Counted from the stretch's first letter, positions 51,627-60,583 are shown. The stretch: DNA of 64,000 bases from Flavobacteriales bacterium (GCA_016715995.1 JADJXF010000008.1:448409-512408), one strand, 5' to 3'. Numbers and translations: made by a program. The notes: generated from the letters alone by a model not told the origin.

Positions 51627-52167
51627 GGGCAGGTGTCGATTGGGTGGAGATTTTCAGTTGCAGCATCCGTCGTGCCTTGGCCAGTTGGCTGCGCGAGGTG
51701 CTTTCGCCACAGCCGAGCATCTCCGCGATCTCCGCGTGATCATATCCTTCGATGGCAAAGAGGTTGAACACGATTCGGTACCCATCGGGCAGCGAGGACA
51801 CCATGCCCAGTAGCTCCTCCGCACCCAGCACGCCCAGGGCATCGGCCTCCACGGGATCTTCCGGAAGACGCTCCAGACCAAACCGTTCCTGTTGGAAGCT
51901 CTTGCGGCGGTATTGGTTGATGGCGGTATGCACCATGATGCGGCGCACCCACCCCTCCAAGCTCCCCTCCATGCGGAAATCCTTTAGCTTCTCGAACACA
52001 CGAATGAATCCTTCTTGCATCAGGTCCTGGGCCTCCAGTTCATGGCGTGCGTACCGAAGACACACGGCGTACATGCGACGTGCGTACCGGGCATAAAGCG
52101 CCTCCTGGCTTCGGCGGTCGCCGGCCAAGCAGCCCTTGATCAGCTCGCGTTCGGTGGGTTCACGCAA
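51604..52167 (-). CDS. ECF RNA polymerase sigma factor
   Basis: The 187-residue protein has region 2 (YARRMYAVCLRYARHELEAQDLMQEGFIRVFEKL, here split around the DLMQEGF core) and region 4 with helix-turn-helix (LPDGYRIVFNLFAIEGYDHAEIAEMLGCGESTSRSQL in its key positions). Typical size for sigma-70 ECF. It heads a three-gene operon with the membrane barrel protein and the T9SS PKD protein. The 250 bp between it and the divergent ssb copy must hold its promoter, but no clear TAnnTTTG was found there. Confidence 0.93.
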   Translation of the reverse strand: MREPTERELIKGCLAGDRRSQEALYARYARRMYAVCLRYARHELEAQDLMQEGFIRVFEKLKDFRMEGSLEGWVRRIMVHTAINQYRRKSFQQERFGLERLPEDPVEADALGVLGAEELLGMVSSLPDGYRIVFNLFAIEGYDHAEIAEMLGCGESTSRSQLAKARRMLQLKISTQSTPAHAGIAPH

Positions 52168-52417
52168 CCAGAGGACCTCTCTTCGGCCAAGACACGGCGC
52201 CGGACGGTGGCGCTGCCTTGGCGCCCAAGGCAGGTGTAAGATACCGCCGCGCCTCCCCGGGTTGCCCGACGAGCAAACGAAAGCAAACGGCTGTAATCGC
52301 CTGCAACCGGAAACTGGCCGAATCCCCGTTCTGTCCTGGGAAAATGTTTGCGGCGTCGGTCGGCATCAGCACCGGACGGCGGAAACGAAAAGTCAAACAC
52401 ACAAAAACCCAAGTACC

Positions 52418-52774
52418 ATGAACACGCTGAAGAACAAAGTCCATCTTGTAGGAAACCTCGGCTTCGACCCGGAAGTGCGCGAAATCGCGAAAGGCCGCAA
52501 AGTGGCCCGCCTTTCGGTGGCCACGCATGACAGCTACCGCAACGCCAGCGGTGAGCGCGTTACGGACACCCAGTGGCACACGGTAGTGGCCTGGGGGCAA
52601 ACCGCCGAAATGGCGGAACGCCTCCTGCGCAAAGGCTCGCCTGTTATGCTGGAAGGGCGTTTGGTGCACCGGAGCTACGAGGCCAAGGATGGCACGAAGC
52701 GCTACATCACGGAAGTGGTGATGAGCAACTTCCAGCTGCTTTCCGGAAAGCGGGAGGATGCTGCAGCCGCCTGA
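52418..52774 (+). CDS. ssb: Single-stranded DNA-binding protein, short paralogue 2
   Basis: The 118-residue OB-fold SSB (VHLVGNLGFDPEVR, DTQWHTVVAWGQTAEMAE, GRLVHRSYEAKDGTKRY) is a paralogue of the gene at 48.7 kb and likewise lacks an acidic C-terminal tip, ending in REDAAAA. The two share near-identical DNA blocks around the DTQWH and KDGTKR codons. It is transcribed divergently from the ECF sigma gene and followed by a strong terminator. The start was set at the ATG giving MNTLKNKV; the longer open frame from 52136 overlaps the sigma gene. Confidence 0.92.
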   Translation: MNTLKNKVHLVGNLGFDPEVREIAKGRKVARLSVATHDSYRNASGERVTDTQWHTVVAWGQTAEMAERLLRKGSPVMLEGRLVHRSYEAKDGTKRYITEVVMSNFQLLSGKREDAAAA

Positions 52775-52790
52775 GGTGGAACACGAAATG

Positions 52791-52824
52791 ATGCGAGAGG
52801 GCGGCCATGGCCGCCCTCTCGCAT
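52791..52824 (+). terminator. Perfect 34-bp palindrome, terminator after ssb paralogue 2
   Basis: Arms ATGCGAGAGGGCGGCCA and its complement form an uninterrupted 34-bp palindrome 16 bp past the ssb stop, followed by TTCC. The next 180 bp to the PKD gene show nothing else. Confidence 0.8.
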
Positions 52825-53002
52825 TTCCGGCCAGCGAGAGCAGGCGGAGATAGAATACGCCCGCCGCGAGAACATCATGCAATTCCTGCTAGCGCAAGGG
52901 GTCGACCCTGCACGTACCGCTTATCGGAACAGCACGAACGACGAAGTGAAGCAGGACGGGGCCGCACGGATACCGCTTCGTCATCTGACGCAGCAGAAGC
53001 GG

Positions 53003-56000
53003 CTATTCCTTCACCACCTTGAATTGGTGCTCGCGGCCTTCGGCTCGCACGCGCACCCACTTCAAACCCGGCGCAAGGCCCTCGAGATCAAGGCGCAGCG
53101 GGGCGCCGACGCCCTGTGTCTCCAATTCGAGCCTTCCATCGGCAGCGAAGACACGAACGCGAACGGAACCAGTGGGCATGCCGTTGATGAACAGCGCATC
53201 CTGCGTCGGATTCGGGTAAACCGAGATGGTTATGGCATCTTGCTCCGATACGCCAACCGCGAACCCCAATTGGCCCAAGGTGCCGCAGACCGTTGCCCAG
53301 CAGGTGTCATTGGTATTCGAGAGCAGGTACCACGCATGGATGCACAATTCCAGGTTCAAATCGGAAAGCGCACCCACCTGAATGGTGGGGCCGAATAGCA
53401 CCAGCCCATTCGAGAAGACCCAACTGATGCCATCATTGGGCAGATTGGTGGTTGCGTGCAGTACGAACCCGGCATTGGTGGGCTCTGATTCAATTTCAAG
53501 CGCGAACGAGGGGTCGCACTCAGTGGGTTCCACATTGCCGATCGTTACTGGTGCGCAGAACACATCTACGCACGTCAGCGCCGGGCTATTGGGCGAAATG
53601 AAGATGGACACGGCCGTGAGGCAGACCTCGTAGGTGCCCGGACCCGGGAACACATGGATAGGCTGGGCATCGTTGCTGGTAGTGCCATCGCCGAAGCTCC
53701 ACTGCCAGGTGGTCTGCTGACCCGTGCCGCTGGTGGTGTTGGAGAACTGGACGCCGCCGCAGCGGTGGCCGCGTTCCAAGTGAATCCGGCGTTGAGCCCA
53801 TCGCAGACGTTGCCGCCGGCGCTCCAGGTCACGGCCTGACAGCTTGTGGCGGTGCAGGGCGTCGTGGAATTGCTGGTCCAGGCAGTGACCGTGAGGCAGA
53901 CCTCGTAGGTGCCGCTGGAAGTGTAGGTGTGGAAGGCGTTCTGTGTGGTGGCGGTCGAACCGTCGCCGAAGCTCCAGAGGTAGCTGTACTGGGCGCCGGG
54001 CGTAGGCGGCTGGTAGTGGAACTCCACGCCATCGGCGCCGCTGGCCCACGTGAAGTTGGCGTTGAGCCAAGCGCAGTTGTTCACGCCCACCACCACCACT
54101 GGGGCGCAATATTCATCCACGCAGGTGATGGCTGCGCCGTTCGGTGTGATGAAGATGGACACGGCCGTGAGGCAGACCTCGTAGGTGCCCGGATCCGGGA
54201 ACACATGGATAGGCTGGGCATCGTTGCTGGTAGTGCCGTCGCCGAAACTCCACTGCCAGGTGGTCTGCTGTCCGGTACCGGTGGTGGTGTTGGAGAACTG
54301 AACGCCGCCGGTTGCAGATGTCGCTGTCGATATGAATCCGGCGTTAAGCCCATCGCAGACGTTGCCGCCGCCGCTCCAGCTCACAGCCTGGCAGCTGGTG
54401 GCGGTGCAGGGTGTCGAGGAATTGGCGGTGTAGACGGTGACCGTCAAGCATACCTCATAGATGCCGTTCGTCGTGAACGCGTGGAATGCGTTCTGCGTGG
54501 TGGCCGACGTCCCATCGCCGAAGCTCCAGAGGTAAGTGTATTGTGCGCTGGCCTCTTGGGGCTGGTAGTGGAACTCCACGCCATTGGCCCCGCTGGCCCA
54601 GGTGAAGTTGGCATTGAGCCAAGCGCAGTTGTTCACGCCGCCGATGACCACCGGGGCACAGAATTCATCCACGCAGGTGATGGCTGCGCCGTTCGGTGTG
54701 ATGAAGATGGACACGGCCGTGAGGCATACCTCGTAGGTGCCGGGTCCAGGGAACACATGGAAGGGCTGAGCATCGTTGCTGGTAGTGCCGTCGCCGAAGC
54801 TCCATTGCCAGGTGGTCTGCTGTCCGGTGCCGGTGGTGGCGTTGGAGAACTGAACGCCGCCGGTTGCAGATGTCGCTGTCGATATGAATCCGGCGTTAAG
54901 CCCATCGCAGACGTTGCCGCCGGCGCTCCAGGTCACGGCCTGACAGCTTGTGGCGGTGCAGGGCGTCGTGGAATTGCTGGTCCAGGCAGTGACCGTGAGG
55001 CAGACCTCGTAGGTGCCGCTGGAAGTGTAGGTGTGGAAGGCGTTCTGTGTGGTGGCGGTCGAACCGTCGCCGAAGCTCCACAGGTATGTGTACTGAGCGC
55101 CGGGCGTAGGCGGCTGGTAGTGGAACTCCACGCCGTTGACGCCGCTGGCCCAGGTGAAGTTGGCATTGAGCCATGCGCAGTTGTTCACGCCCACCACCAC
55201 CACTGGGGCGCAATATTCATCCACGCAGGTGATGGCTGCGCCGTTCGGTGTGATGAAGATGGTGGTGGCCGTGAGGCAGACCTCGTAGGTGCCCGGACCC
55301 GGGAACACATGGATAGGCTGGGCATCGTTGCTGGTAGTGCCATCGCCGAAGCTCCACTGCCAGGTGGTCTGCTGTCCGGTGCCGGTGGTGGTGTTGGAGA
55401 ACTGGACGCCGCTGGCGCCGGAGGTTGCAGTCCAAACGAATCCAGTGTTGAATCCATCGCAGACGTTGCCGCCGGCGCTCCAGGTCACGGCCTGACAGCT
55501 TGTGGCGGTGCAGGGCGTCGTGGAATTGCTGGTCCAGGCAGTGACCGTGAGGCAGACCTCGTAGGTGCCGCTGGAAGTGTAGGTGTGGAAGGCGTTCTGT
55601 GTGGTGGCGGTCGAACCGTCGCCGAAGCTCCACAGGTATGTGTACTGAGCGCCGGGCGTAGGCGGCTGGTAGTGGAACTCCACGCCGTTGACGCCGCTGG
55701 CCCAGGTGAAGTTGGCATTGAGCCATGCGCAGTTGTTCACGCCCACCACCACCACTGGGGCGCAATATTCATCCATGCAGGTGATGGCTGCGCCGTTCGG
55801 TGTGATGAAGATGGTGGTGGCCGTGAGGCAGACCTCGTAGGTGCCCGGACCCGGGAACACATGGATAGGCTGGGCATCGTTGCTGGTAGTGCCATCGCCG
55901 AAGCTCCACTGCCAGGTGGTCTGCTGTCCGGTGCCGGTGGTGGTGTTGGAGAACTGGACGCCGCTGGCGCCGGAGGTTGCAGTCCAAACGAATCCAGTGT

Positions 56001-56076
56001 TGAATCCATCGCAGATGTTCTGCGCAGCAACGGACAGGGAAAGGAGCCAAGCGGCTAGGAGGGTCAAATGGCGCAT
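53003..56076 (-). pseudogene. Giant PKD-repeat surface protein with T9SS sorting domain, split by a one-base frameshift
   Basis: Two frames make one protein of about 1023 residues: signal peptide (LTLLAAWLLSLSVAAQ), nine PKD domains as four AB pairs plus a fifth A, and a sorting domain (VYPNPTQDALF to HQFKVVKE). Type A carries WQWSFGDGTTSNDAQP, type B YLWSFGDGSTATTQN. The upstream frame is intact to AGFTWNAATAA at about 53760 and then loses homology; adding one G at 53753-53760 restores GGVQFSNTTSGTGQQ and the downstream frame, which runs to the sorting domain. PKD proteins of this kind act as adhesins. The break is a real mutation or a sequencing error in a GC run. Confidence 0.85.
53809..56016 (-). 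repeat. Four tandem 552-bp repeats (PKD A+B pairs)
   Basis: The copies span 56016-55465, 55464-54913, 54912-54361 and 54360-53809, with a partial fifth to about 53530. Copies 1 and 2 are nearly identical, copy 3 diverges most. Each encodes 184 residues. Confidence 0.88.
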
Positions 56077-56149
56077 GGTCGATGGTTTTGGTAAACAAAG
56101 GACGCAAATACATAATGCGGCGGCGCCTAGCGGAATGGGTCTTCGGGGC

Positions 56150-56179
56150 TTGCCCGGTCGCCTTGTCTTTCTACTTTTG
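56150..56179 (+). promoter_or_regulatory. Full Bacteroidota promoter (-33 TTG, N19, TAnnTTTG) of tRNA-Asn
   Basis: TTG at 56150, exactly 19 bp, then TACTTTTG at 56172-56179; the tRNA begins 25 bp further. Confidence 0.8.
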
Positions 56180-56204
56180 CGACCCCTTCGCCGGAAGGGA
56201 ACCT

Positions 56205-56278
56205 TCCCTGGTAGCTCAGCTGGTTAGAGCACATGACTGTTAATCATGGGGTCGCTGGTTCAAGTCCAGCCCGGGGAG
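56205..56278 (+). tRNA. tRNA-Asn (GTT)
   Basis: The 74-nt cloverleaf has acceptor arms TCCCTGG/CCGGGGA (one G-U pair), D arm with AGCTCAGCTGGTTAGAGC, anticodon stem CATGA/TCATG around loop CTGTTAA (anticodon GTT at 56239-56241) and T arm GGTTCAAGTCC. The discriminator is G; CCA is not encoded. GatA in this window suggests charging may involve either AsnRS or transamidation. Confidence 0.96.
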
Positions 56279-56359
56279 CCGCAGGAGAGAGCCGCTGATG
56301 CGGCTTTCTTTCTTTTCAACGAGCCTCAACGCCCATCTTTAGCGACCCTCCAACCAACC

Positions 56360-57289
56360 ATGCAACTCATCACCGTAGGCACCGTCGCATTCGATCGGAT
56401 CGAGACCCCGTTCGGCATAGCCGAGAAGACCGTGGGCGGGGCAGCGACCTACATCTCGTTGGCCGCATCGGTTTTCCTCGAGAAAATCGGACTGGTCAGC
56501 GTGGTGGGCGATGATTTTCCGGAACCAGTCATGCAGATGCTGCGTGATCGCGGCGTGGATCTCGCTGGCCTGGAGGTGCTCAAGGGCAAGGAGAGCTTCT
56601 TCTGGGCGGGCCGTTACCACTACGACATGAACTCGCGCGACACGCTGGAGACGCGCTTGAATGTGCTGCTCGAGCTCGACCCCAAGCTTCCGGAGGCATA
56701 CCGCGCCGCGCCGTATGTCATGCTGGGCAATCTCGACCCGGCTGTGCAGGCCAAGGTGCTGGACCAAATGGATCCACGGCCTGCCATGGTGGTGCTGGAC
56801 ACGATGAACTTCTGGATGGATAGCGCGATGCCCGAGCTGCGTGAGGTGATCGCGCGTGTGGACATCCTGACGATCAACGACGCCGAAGCCAGACAGCTCA
56901 GCGGCGAGCACAGCCTGGTGAAGGGCGCAGCGAAGATCCTTGCCATGGGCCCGAGGTACCTCGTGGTGAAGAAGGGCGAGCATGGCGCCCTGCTCTTCGG
57001 GGAGAACCGCGTGTTCTTCGCACCCGCCCTACCCTTGGAGGATGTGGTTGACCCCACCGGAGCGGGGGACACCTTCGCGGGCGGATTCATCGGCTATCTG
57101 GCGCGCACGAAGGACCACAGCTTCGACAACCTGAAGCGCGCAATCATCGTGGGCAGCGCCTTGGCCAGCTTCACTTGCGAGAAGTTCGGCATCGACCGTC
57201 TGGTGGAGATCACACGGGAGGACATCGATACGCGGATCCAGCAATTCGTGGACCTCGTCGATTTCGATATCGAACTGGTGGAGGGCTGA
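56360..57289 (+). CDS. PfkB-family carbohydrate kinase
   Basis: The 309-residue protein has the ribokinase-fold motifs: an N-terminal GGAATYISLAAS (substrate-binding Gly-Gly) and the C-terminal signature DPTGAGDTFAGGF with catalytic Asp. The N-terminal lid sequence ITVGTVAFDRIETPFG fits the ribokinase-like group without assigned substrate. It lies 82 bp after tRNA-Asn, possibly cotranscribed. The ATG at 56360 was chosen; the longer frame from 56246 overlaps the tRNA. Confidence 0.9.
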   Translation: MQLITVGTVAFDRIETPFGIAEKTVGGAATYISLAASVFLEKIGLVSVVGDDFPEPVMQMLRDRGVDLAGLEVLKGKESFFWAGRYHYDMNSRDTLETRLNVLLELDPKLPEAYRAAPYVMLGNLDPAVQAKVLDQMDPRPAMVVLDTMNFWMDSAMPELREVIARVDILTINDAEARQLSGEHSLVKGAAKILAMGPRYLVVKKGEHGALLFGENRVFFAPALPLEDVVDPTGAGDTFAGGFIGYLARTKDHSFDNLKRAIIVGSALASFTCEKFGIDRLVEITREDIDTRIQQFVDLVDFDIELVEG

Positions 57290-57291
57290 GC

Positions 57292-57801
57292 CTAGGCGAA
57301 GCTGATCAACAGCTGGCCTTTCTCAACGGGCTTCCCTTTCTCCGCTGCCACGGCCTTCACCACAGCGTCTGCTGGAGCCTTGATCACATTCTCCATCTTC
57401 ATGGCCTCGAGCACGAGCACGGGATCGTTCTTCTTCACTTGATCGCCCGGCTTCACAAGCACATTGAGCACAAGGCCGGGCATGGGGGCCTTCAGATCAC
57501 CGGCCTTGCGCATCGCCTTGTCGAGCCCGAGGGTCTGCATCAAACGGTCCTGCTCCTCCTCAAGCCGTACCGTGCAGGTTCGTCCACCCACACGCAGGCG
57601 CACGGTCTTGTTCTCACGATCCTCCTTCAGCACCAGAACACGGAAGCTTCGGCCGTCAATCAGCACGCTGTATTGAGCCGGTCCGATGCGCACCACGTCG
57701 CTCACGGCACCCCCATTGAGTGACCACGGCGCGTTCGGTGATGAACGCTCCAGCACTACTTCGTTAGGAGCGCCGGTGATGGAGGCGAAGAGTTTGGCCA
57801 T
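57292..57801 (-). CDS. Biotin/lipoyl carrier protein (biotin carboxyl carrier type)
   Basis: The 169-residue protein ends in a biotinyl domain with the biotinylation motif EAMKMEN and the preceding APMPGLVLNVLVKPGDQV. The N-terminal 90 residues are a beta-rich region as in the carrier subunits of acyl-CoA carboxylases. It would carry carboxybiotin between a biotin carboxylase and a carboxyltransferase, neither of which is in the window. The start at 57801 is supported by a TATATTCG box 16 bp upstream; a GTG at 57846 overlapping the rnhA stop is an alternative. Confidence 0.87.
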   Translation of the reverse strand: MAKLFASITGAPNEVVLERSSPNAPWSLNGGAVSDVVRIGPAQYSVLIDGRSFRVLVLKEDRENKTVRLRVGGRTCTVRLEEEQDRLMQTLGLDKAMRKAGDLKAPMPGLVLNVLVKPGDQVKKNDPVLVLEAMKMENVIKAPADAVVKAVAAEKGKPVEKGQLLISFA

Positions 57802-57817
57802 TCGTGGCGTGGGTGGG

Positions 57818-57825
57818 CGAATATA
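57818..57825 (-). promoter_or_regulatory. -7-like promoter element TAnnTTCG (biotin carrier)
   Basis: TATATTCG on the minus strand, 16 bp before the ATG at 57801. Confidence 0.5.
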
Positions 57826-57842
57826 GACGGGGCCGGTCCGGC

Positions 57843-58322
57843 TCACTCGCCGAAGAGCCCCGGCTCTCCGCGCTCATAGGCTTCATCCACTGCGAGCACA
57901 TCAGTCGGCTGCTCGCGTGCCGAAACCGCAAGTTGGTCGCACAGTTCGTTCTGCGGATGGCCGTTGTGGCCGCGGATCCAATGGAAACGCACCTTGTGCC
58001 GGCGATAGGCCCGAAGGAAGCGCTGCCAGAGGTCGGGGTTCTTCTTCTTCGCGAAGCCCTTTCTTTCCCAGTCGAACACCCAGCCTTTCTCCACGGCATC
58101 CACCACGTACTTGCTGTCGGAGATCACGGTTACTTCCATACCGGGGCGTTTCAGGGACTCGAGGCCCACAATCACGGCGAGCAATTCCATCCGGTTGTTG
58201 GTGGTGCGCCGATACCCGCCCCAGAGCTCCTTGCGGTGCTTGCCGCTCTCCAGCACCACGCCGTAGCCACCGGGGCCCGGATTGCCGCTGGCCGCCCCGT
58301 CGGAGTATATCGTGATGCTCAC
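57843..58322 (-). CDS. rnhA: Ribonuclease HI
   Basis: The 159-residue enzyme has the RNase H catalytic carboxylates in TIYSDGAASGNPGPGG, NNRMELLAV, ISDSKYVVDA and NELCDQLA, and the basic handle region KGWVFDWERKGFAKKKN. It cleaves RNA in RNA-DNA hybrids such as primers and R-loops. It starts with GTG overlapping the marC stop (GTGA), so it is coupled to marC. Confidence 0.95.
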   Translation of the reverse strand: MSITIYSDGAASGNPGPGGYGVVLESGKHRKELWGGYRRTTNNRMELLAVIVGLESLKRPGMEVTVISDSKYVVDAVEKGWVFDWERKGFAKKKNPDLWQRFLRAYRRHKVRFHWIRGHNGHPQNELCDQLAVSAREQPTDVLAVDEAYERGEPGLFGE

Positions 58323-58933
58323 GGCGCGTGCGGGAATAGGTACGTGACATTCCCCGCGAAGAGCTTCACCGCGATGGCCAGCAAGATGATGCCGAAGGCC
58401 TTCTTGATGACGATGAGCCCCACGCGGCCCAACAGACGCTCGATGCGGGTCGTCAACAGTAGCACCAGCACCACCGGAATCATGTTGAGGATGATGGCAA
58501 CGAGGATGTTGGGGCGGTCGAATTCGGCGCGCAAGGAGAGCACGGTGGTGATGGTGCCCGCACCGGCGATAACCGGGAAGGCCAACGGCACGACGCTGAA
58601 CACCTTGCGGTCGTCCTCGGCCGGCGTAAGGCCCGGCGCGCTCAGGTCCTCCTTGAAGAGCCGCACGCCGAGGATCATCTCCAGCGCAATGAAGAACAGC
58701 ACCAATGAGCCGGCCACGGCGAAGGACCGCACATCGATACCCACCACGTTGAGGATGGTCTCGCCCAAGTAGAGGAAGGTGATCATGATGCCCAGGCTCA
58801 CCAGCGTGGCGCGCGCCGGGTAGATCTTCCCTGCCTTCTGCCGCACCTGCAGGATGAGCGGGATGCCGCCCACGATGTCGATCACCGCGAAGAGGATGAG
58901 GAAGGCTTTGCCGATCTGGGTGAGGTCGAACAT
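58319..58933 (-). CDS. MarC family membrane protein
   Basis: The 204-residue protein has six hydrophobic segments and the MarC/UPF0056 landmarks: an N-terminal AFLILFAVIDIVGGIPL and the PLAFPVIAGAGTITTVL loop. The family was once linked to multiple antibiotic resistance but no transport substrate is established. First gene of a marC-rnhA operon. Upstream, GACCTTTG at about 58950 on the minus strand is one mismatch from a promoter box. Confidence 0.9.
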   Translation of the reverse strand: MFDLTQIGKAFLILFAVIDIVGGIPLILQVRQKAGKIYPARATLVSLGIMITFLYLGETILNVVGIDVRSFAVAGSLVLFFIALEMILGVRLFKEDLSAPGLTPAEDDRKVFSVVPLAFPVIAGAGTITTVLSLRAEFDRPNILVAIILNMIPVVLVLLLTTRIERLLGRVGLIVIKKAFGIILLAIAVKLFAGNVTYLFPHAP

Positions 58934-59005
58934 GTGGTTAGCGAATGTGCAAAGGTCTCAATGTGCGAATTGGATAACGACCAAGTCGCGAATTGCCGCA
59001 TTGTA

Positions 59006-59578
59006 TCATTTGCGCATTCCTTCAATCAGATTGCTCACCACTTCCGGATAATGCTCATGCTCCAGCGCATGGATGCGCTCGGCTAATGCCTCCGGCGTAT
59101 CGTTGGCCAACACGGGGCAGCTCGCCTGATGGACGATGCGCCCTTCATCGTAGCGTTCATTCACCAAGTGGATCGTGATGCCGCTTTCCTGTTCGCCCGC
59201 GGCGATTACCGCTTCGTGCACACGGCGCCCATACATGCCTTTACCACCGAATTTGGGCAGCAGGGCAGGATGGATGTTGACGATGCGTTCCGGAAAGGCG
59301 CGCACCACCTCCGCCGGGACGAGACGCATGAAGCCTGCGAGCACAATCAGGTCGATGCGCTGGCTCCGCAATTCCCGAAGCACGGACCCCTCCCGCAATT
59401 GCCGGCCATTGAACAGATAGCCCGGGACATGCAGACGCCACGCGCGCTCCAGCACGCCCGCATCGGGTTGGTCGCAGCCTACAAGGACGACGCGGCCGGC
59501 CGGATGCTCCGCGAAGTGCTCGATGAGCCGCTCGGTGTTGGTGCCCGAGCCCGAAGCCAGCACGGCGATGCGGACCAT
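59006..59578 (-). CDS. purN: Phosphoribosylglycinamide formyltransferase
   Basis: The 190-residue enzyme begins IAVLASGSGTN and has VLAGFMRLVP, the catalytic NIHPALLPKF with Asn-x-His, and the Asp in the YDEGRIV region. PurN transfers a formyl group from 10-formyl-THF to GAR in purine synthesis, using PRPP-derived intermediates linked to prs in this window. The start at 59578 (MVRIAVLAS) was chosen; 21 extra codons upstream overlap the divergent deiodinase-like gene. Confidence 0.95.
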   Translation of the reverse strand: MVRIAVLASGSGTNTERLIEHFAEHPAGRVVLVGCDQPDAGVLERAWRLHVPGYLFNGRQLREGSVLRELRSQRIDLIVLAGFMRLVPAEVVRAFPERIVNIHPALLPKFGGKGMYGRRVHEAVIAAGEQESGITIHLVNERYDEGRIVHQASCPVLANDTPEALAERIHALEHEHYPEVVSNLIEGMRK

Positions 59579-59603
59579 GCCGCGAAGGTGCGACCTTCGG
59601 ATC

Positions 59604-60275
59604 ATGCATGAACAGCCCGCCTTCATCCCGCTGCGTTTCACGCGGCACTCGCCAACCGAGATGCTGGCTCGCGCACGTGCTTTCCATGCGGAATTGGACC
59701 GCCGCCGAACGGTTCGTCATTTCAGCGATGAGCCGGTCCCGGCTGAGGTGATCGAAGAGGTGGTGCGCGCAGCAAGCACGGCTCCAAGTGGCGCGCACAA
59801 GCAGCCATGGACCTTCGTTGCGGTGGGCGACCCGGGCATGAAGCTGCGTATCCGCGCGGCGGCTGAAGAAGAGGAGCGCATCAACTACGCCGGCCGCATG
59901 AGCGAGGAGTGGCTGGAGGACCTCAAGCCCTTCGGCACGGATGCCAGCAAGCCCTTTCTGGAGACGGCGCCCTGGCTGGTGGTGGTGTTCAAGCGCGTGT
60001 TCGAAAAGGATGCCGATGGCCACAAGCACCAGAACTACTATGTGAACGAGAGCGTGGGCATCGCAACGGGGTTGCTCTTGGCCGCCGCCCACCATGCCGG
60101 GTTGGCCACGCTCACGCACACGCCGAGTCCGATGAATTTCCTTGCAACGTTGCTCGGGCGACCGGAGAACGAGCGACCTTTCCTCTTGATACCCATGGGC
60201 TTCCCGGCTGAAGGGTGCCTGGTTCCCCGGTTGGATCGAAAGCCCTTGGACAAGGTGCTGGTAATGCACCAATAG
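59604..60275 (+). CDS. Nitroreductase-fold flavoprotein, iodotyrosine deiodinase-like
   Basis: The 223-residue protein is an FMN-dependent nitroreductase family member (RRRTVRHFSDEPVP, TAPSGAHKQPWTFV). It resembles the iodotyrosine deiodinase branch more than typical nitroreductases: EEEERINYAGRM and the DLKPFGTDASKPFLETAP lid segment. Residues Glu91, Tyr95 and Lys116 fall at the spacing of human Glu157, Tyr161 and Lys182, which bind the halotyrosine zwitterion. Bacterial homologues that dehalogenate halotyrosines are known. It diverges from purN. Substrate here is inference. Confidence 0.85.
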   Translation: MHEQPAFIPLRFTRHSPTEMLARARAFHAELDRRRTVRHFSDEPVPAEVIEEVVRAASTAPSGAHKQPWTFVAVGDPGMKLRIRAAAEEEERINYAGRMSEEWLEDLKPFGTDASKPFLETAPWLVVVFKRVFEKDADGHKHQNYYVNESVGIATGLLLAAAHHAGLATLTHTPSPMNFLATLLGRPENERPFLLIPMGFPAEGCLVPRLDRKPLDKVLVMHQ

Positions 60276-60346
60276 TCCCAATAGGCCGCGGCTTGCGCAT
60301 GTGAAAATGTCTTTCCTTTGGGGCCTCATCACAAAAACGAACGGAC

Positions 60347-60583
60347 ATGTCGGACATCAAGTCAAGGGTCATCGCGATCATCGTGGACAAGCTTGGCGTG
60401 GACCAAGGCGAGGTCACCATGGAAGCGAGCTTCACGAACGACCTTGGCGCTGACAGCCTCGATACCGTCGAGCTCATCATGGAGTTCGAGAAGGAGTTCA
60501 ACATCGCCATCCCCGACGATCAGGCCGAGAAGATTCAGACCGTTGGCCAGGCTGTCGAGTACGTGGAGAAGAACGCGAAGTAA
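60347..60583 (+). CDS. acpP: Acyl carrier protein
   Basis: The 78-residue protein has the phosphopantetheine attachment Ser37 in LGADSLDTVEL and the usual four-helix acidic sequence. It carries acyl chains through fatty acid synthesis. It is followed by fabF after 9 bp and then rnc, the common acpP-fabF-rnc order. Upstream, TTCCTTTG at 60313 is one mismatch from the promoter box. Confidence 0.97.
   Translation: MSDIKSRVIAIIVDKLGVDQGEVTMEASFTNDLGADSLDTVELIMEFEKEFNIAIPDDQAEKIQTVGQAVEYVEKNAK

Noticed and set aside
52807..53022. 71-codon plus-strand frame after ssb paralogue 2
   Set aside because: It begins inside the terminator palindrome and overlaps the end of the PKD gene; no promoter or motif.
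53530..56016. Tandem array considered as CRISPR or satellite
   Set aside because: The period of 552 bp is a multiple of three and codes for PKD domains throughout.
53929..56058. 709-codon open frame antisense to the PKD repeats
   Set aside because: It mirrors the 552-bp repeat on the other strand, lacks a signal or domain, and is Gly/Ala/Val-rich shadow sequence in a GC-rich gene.
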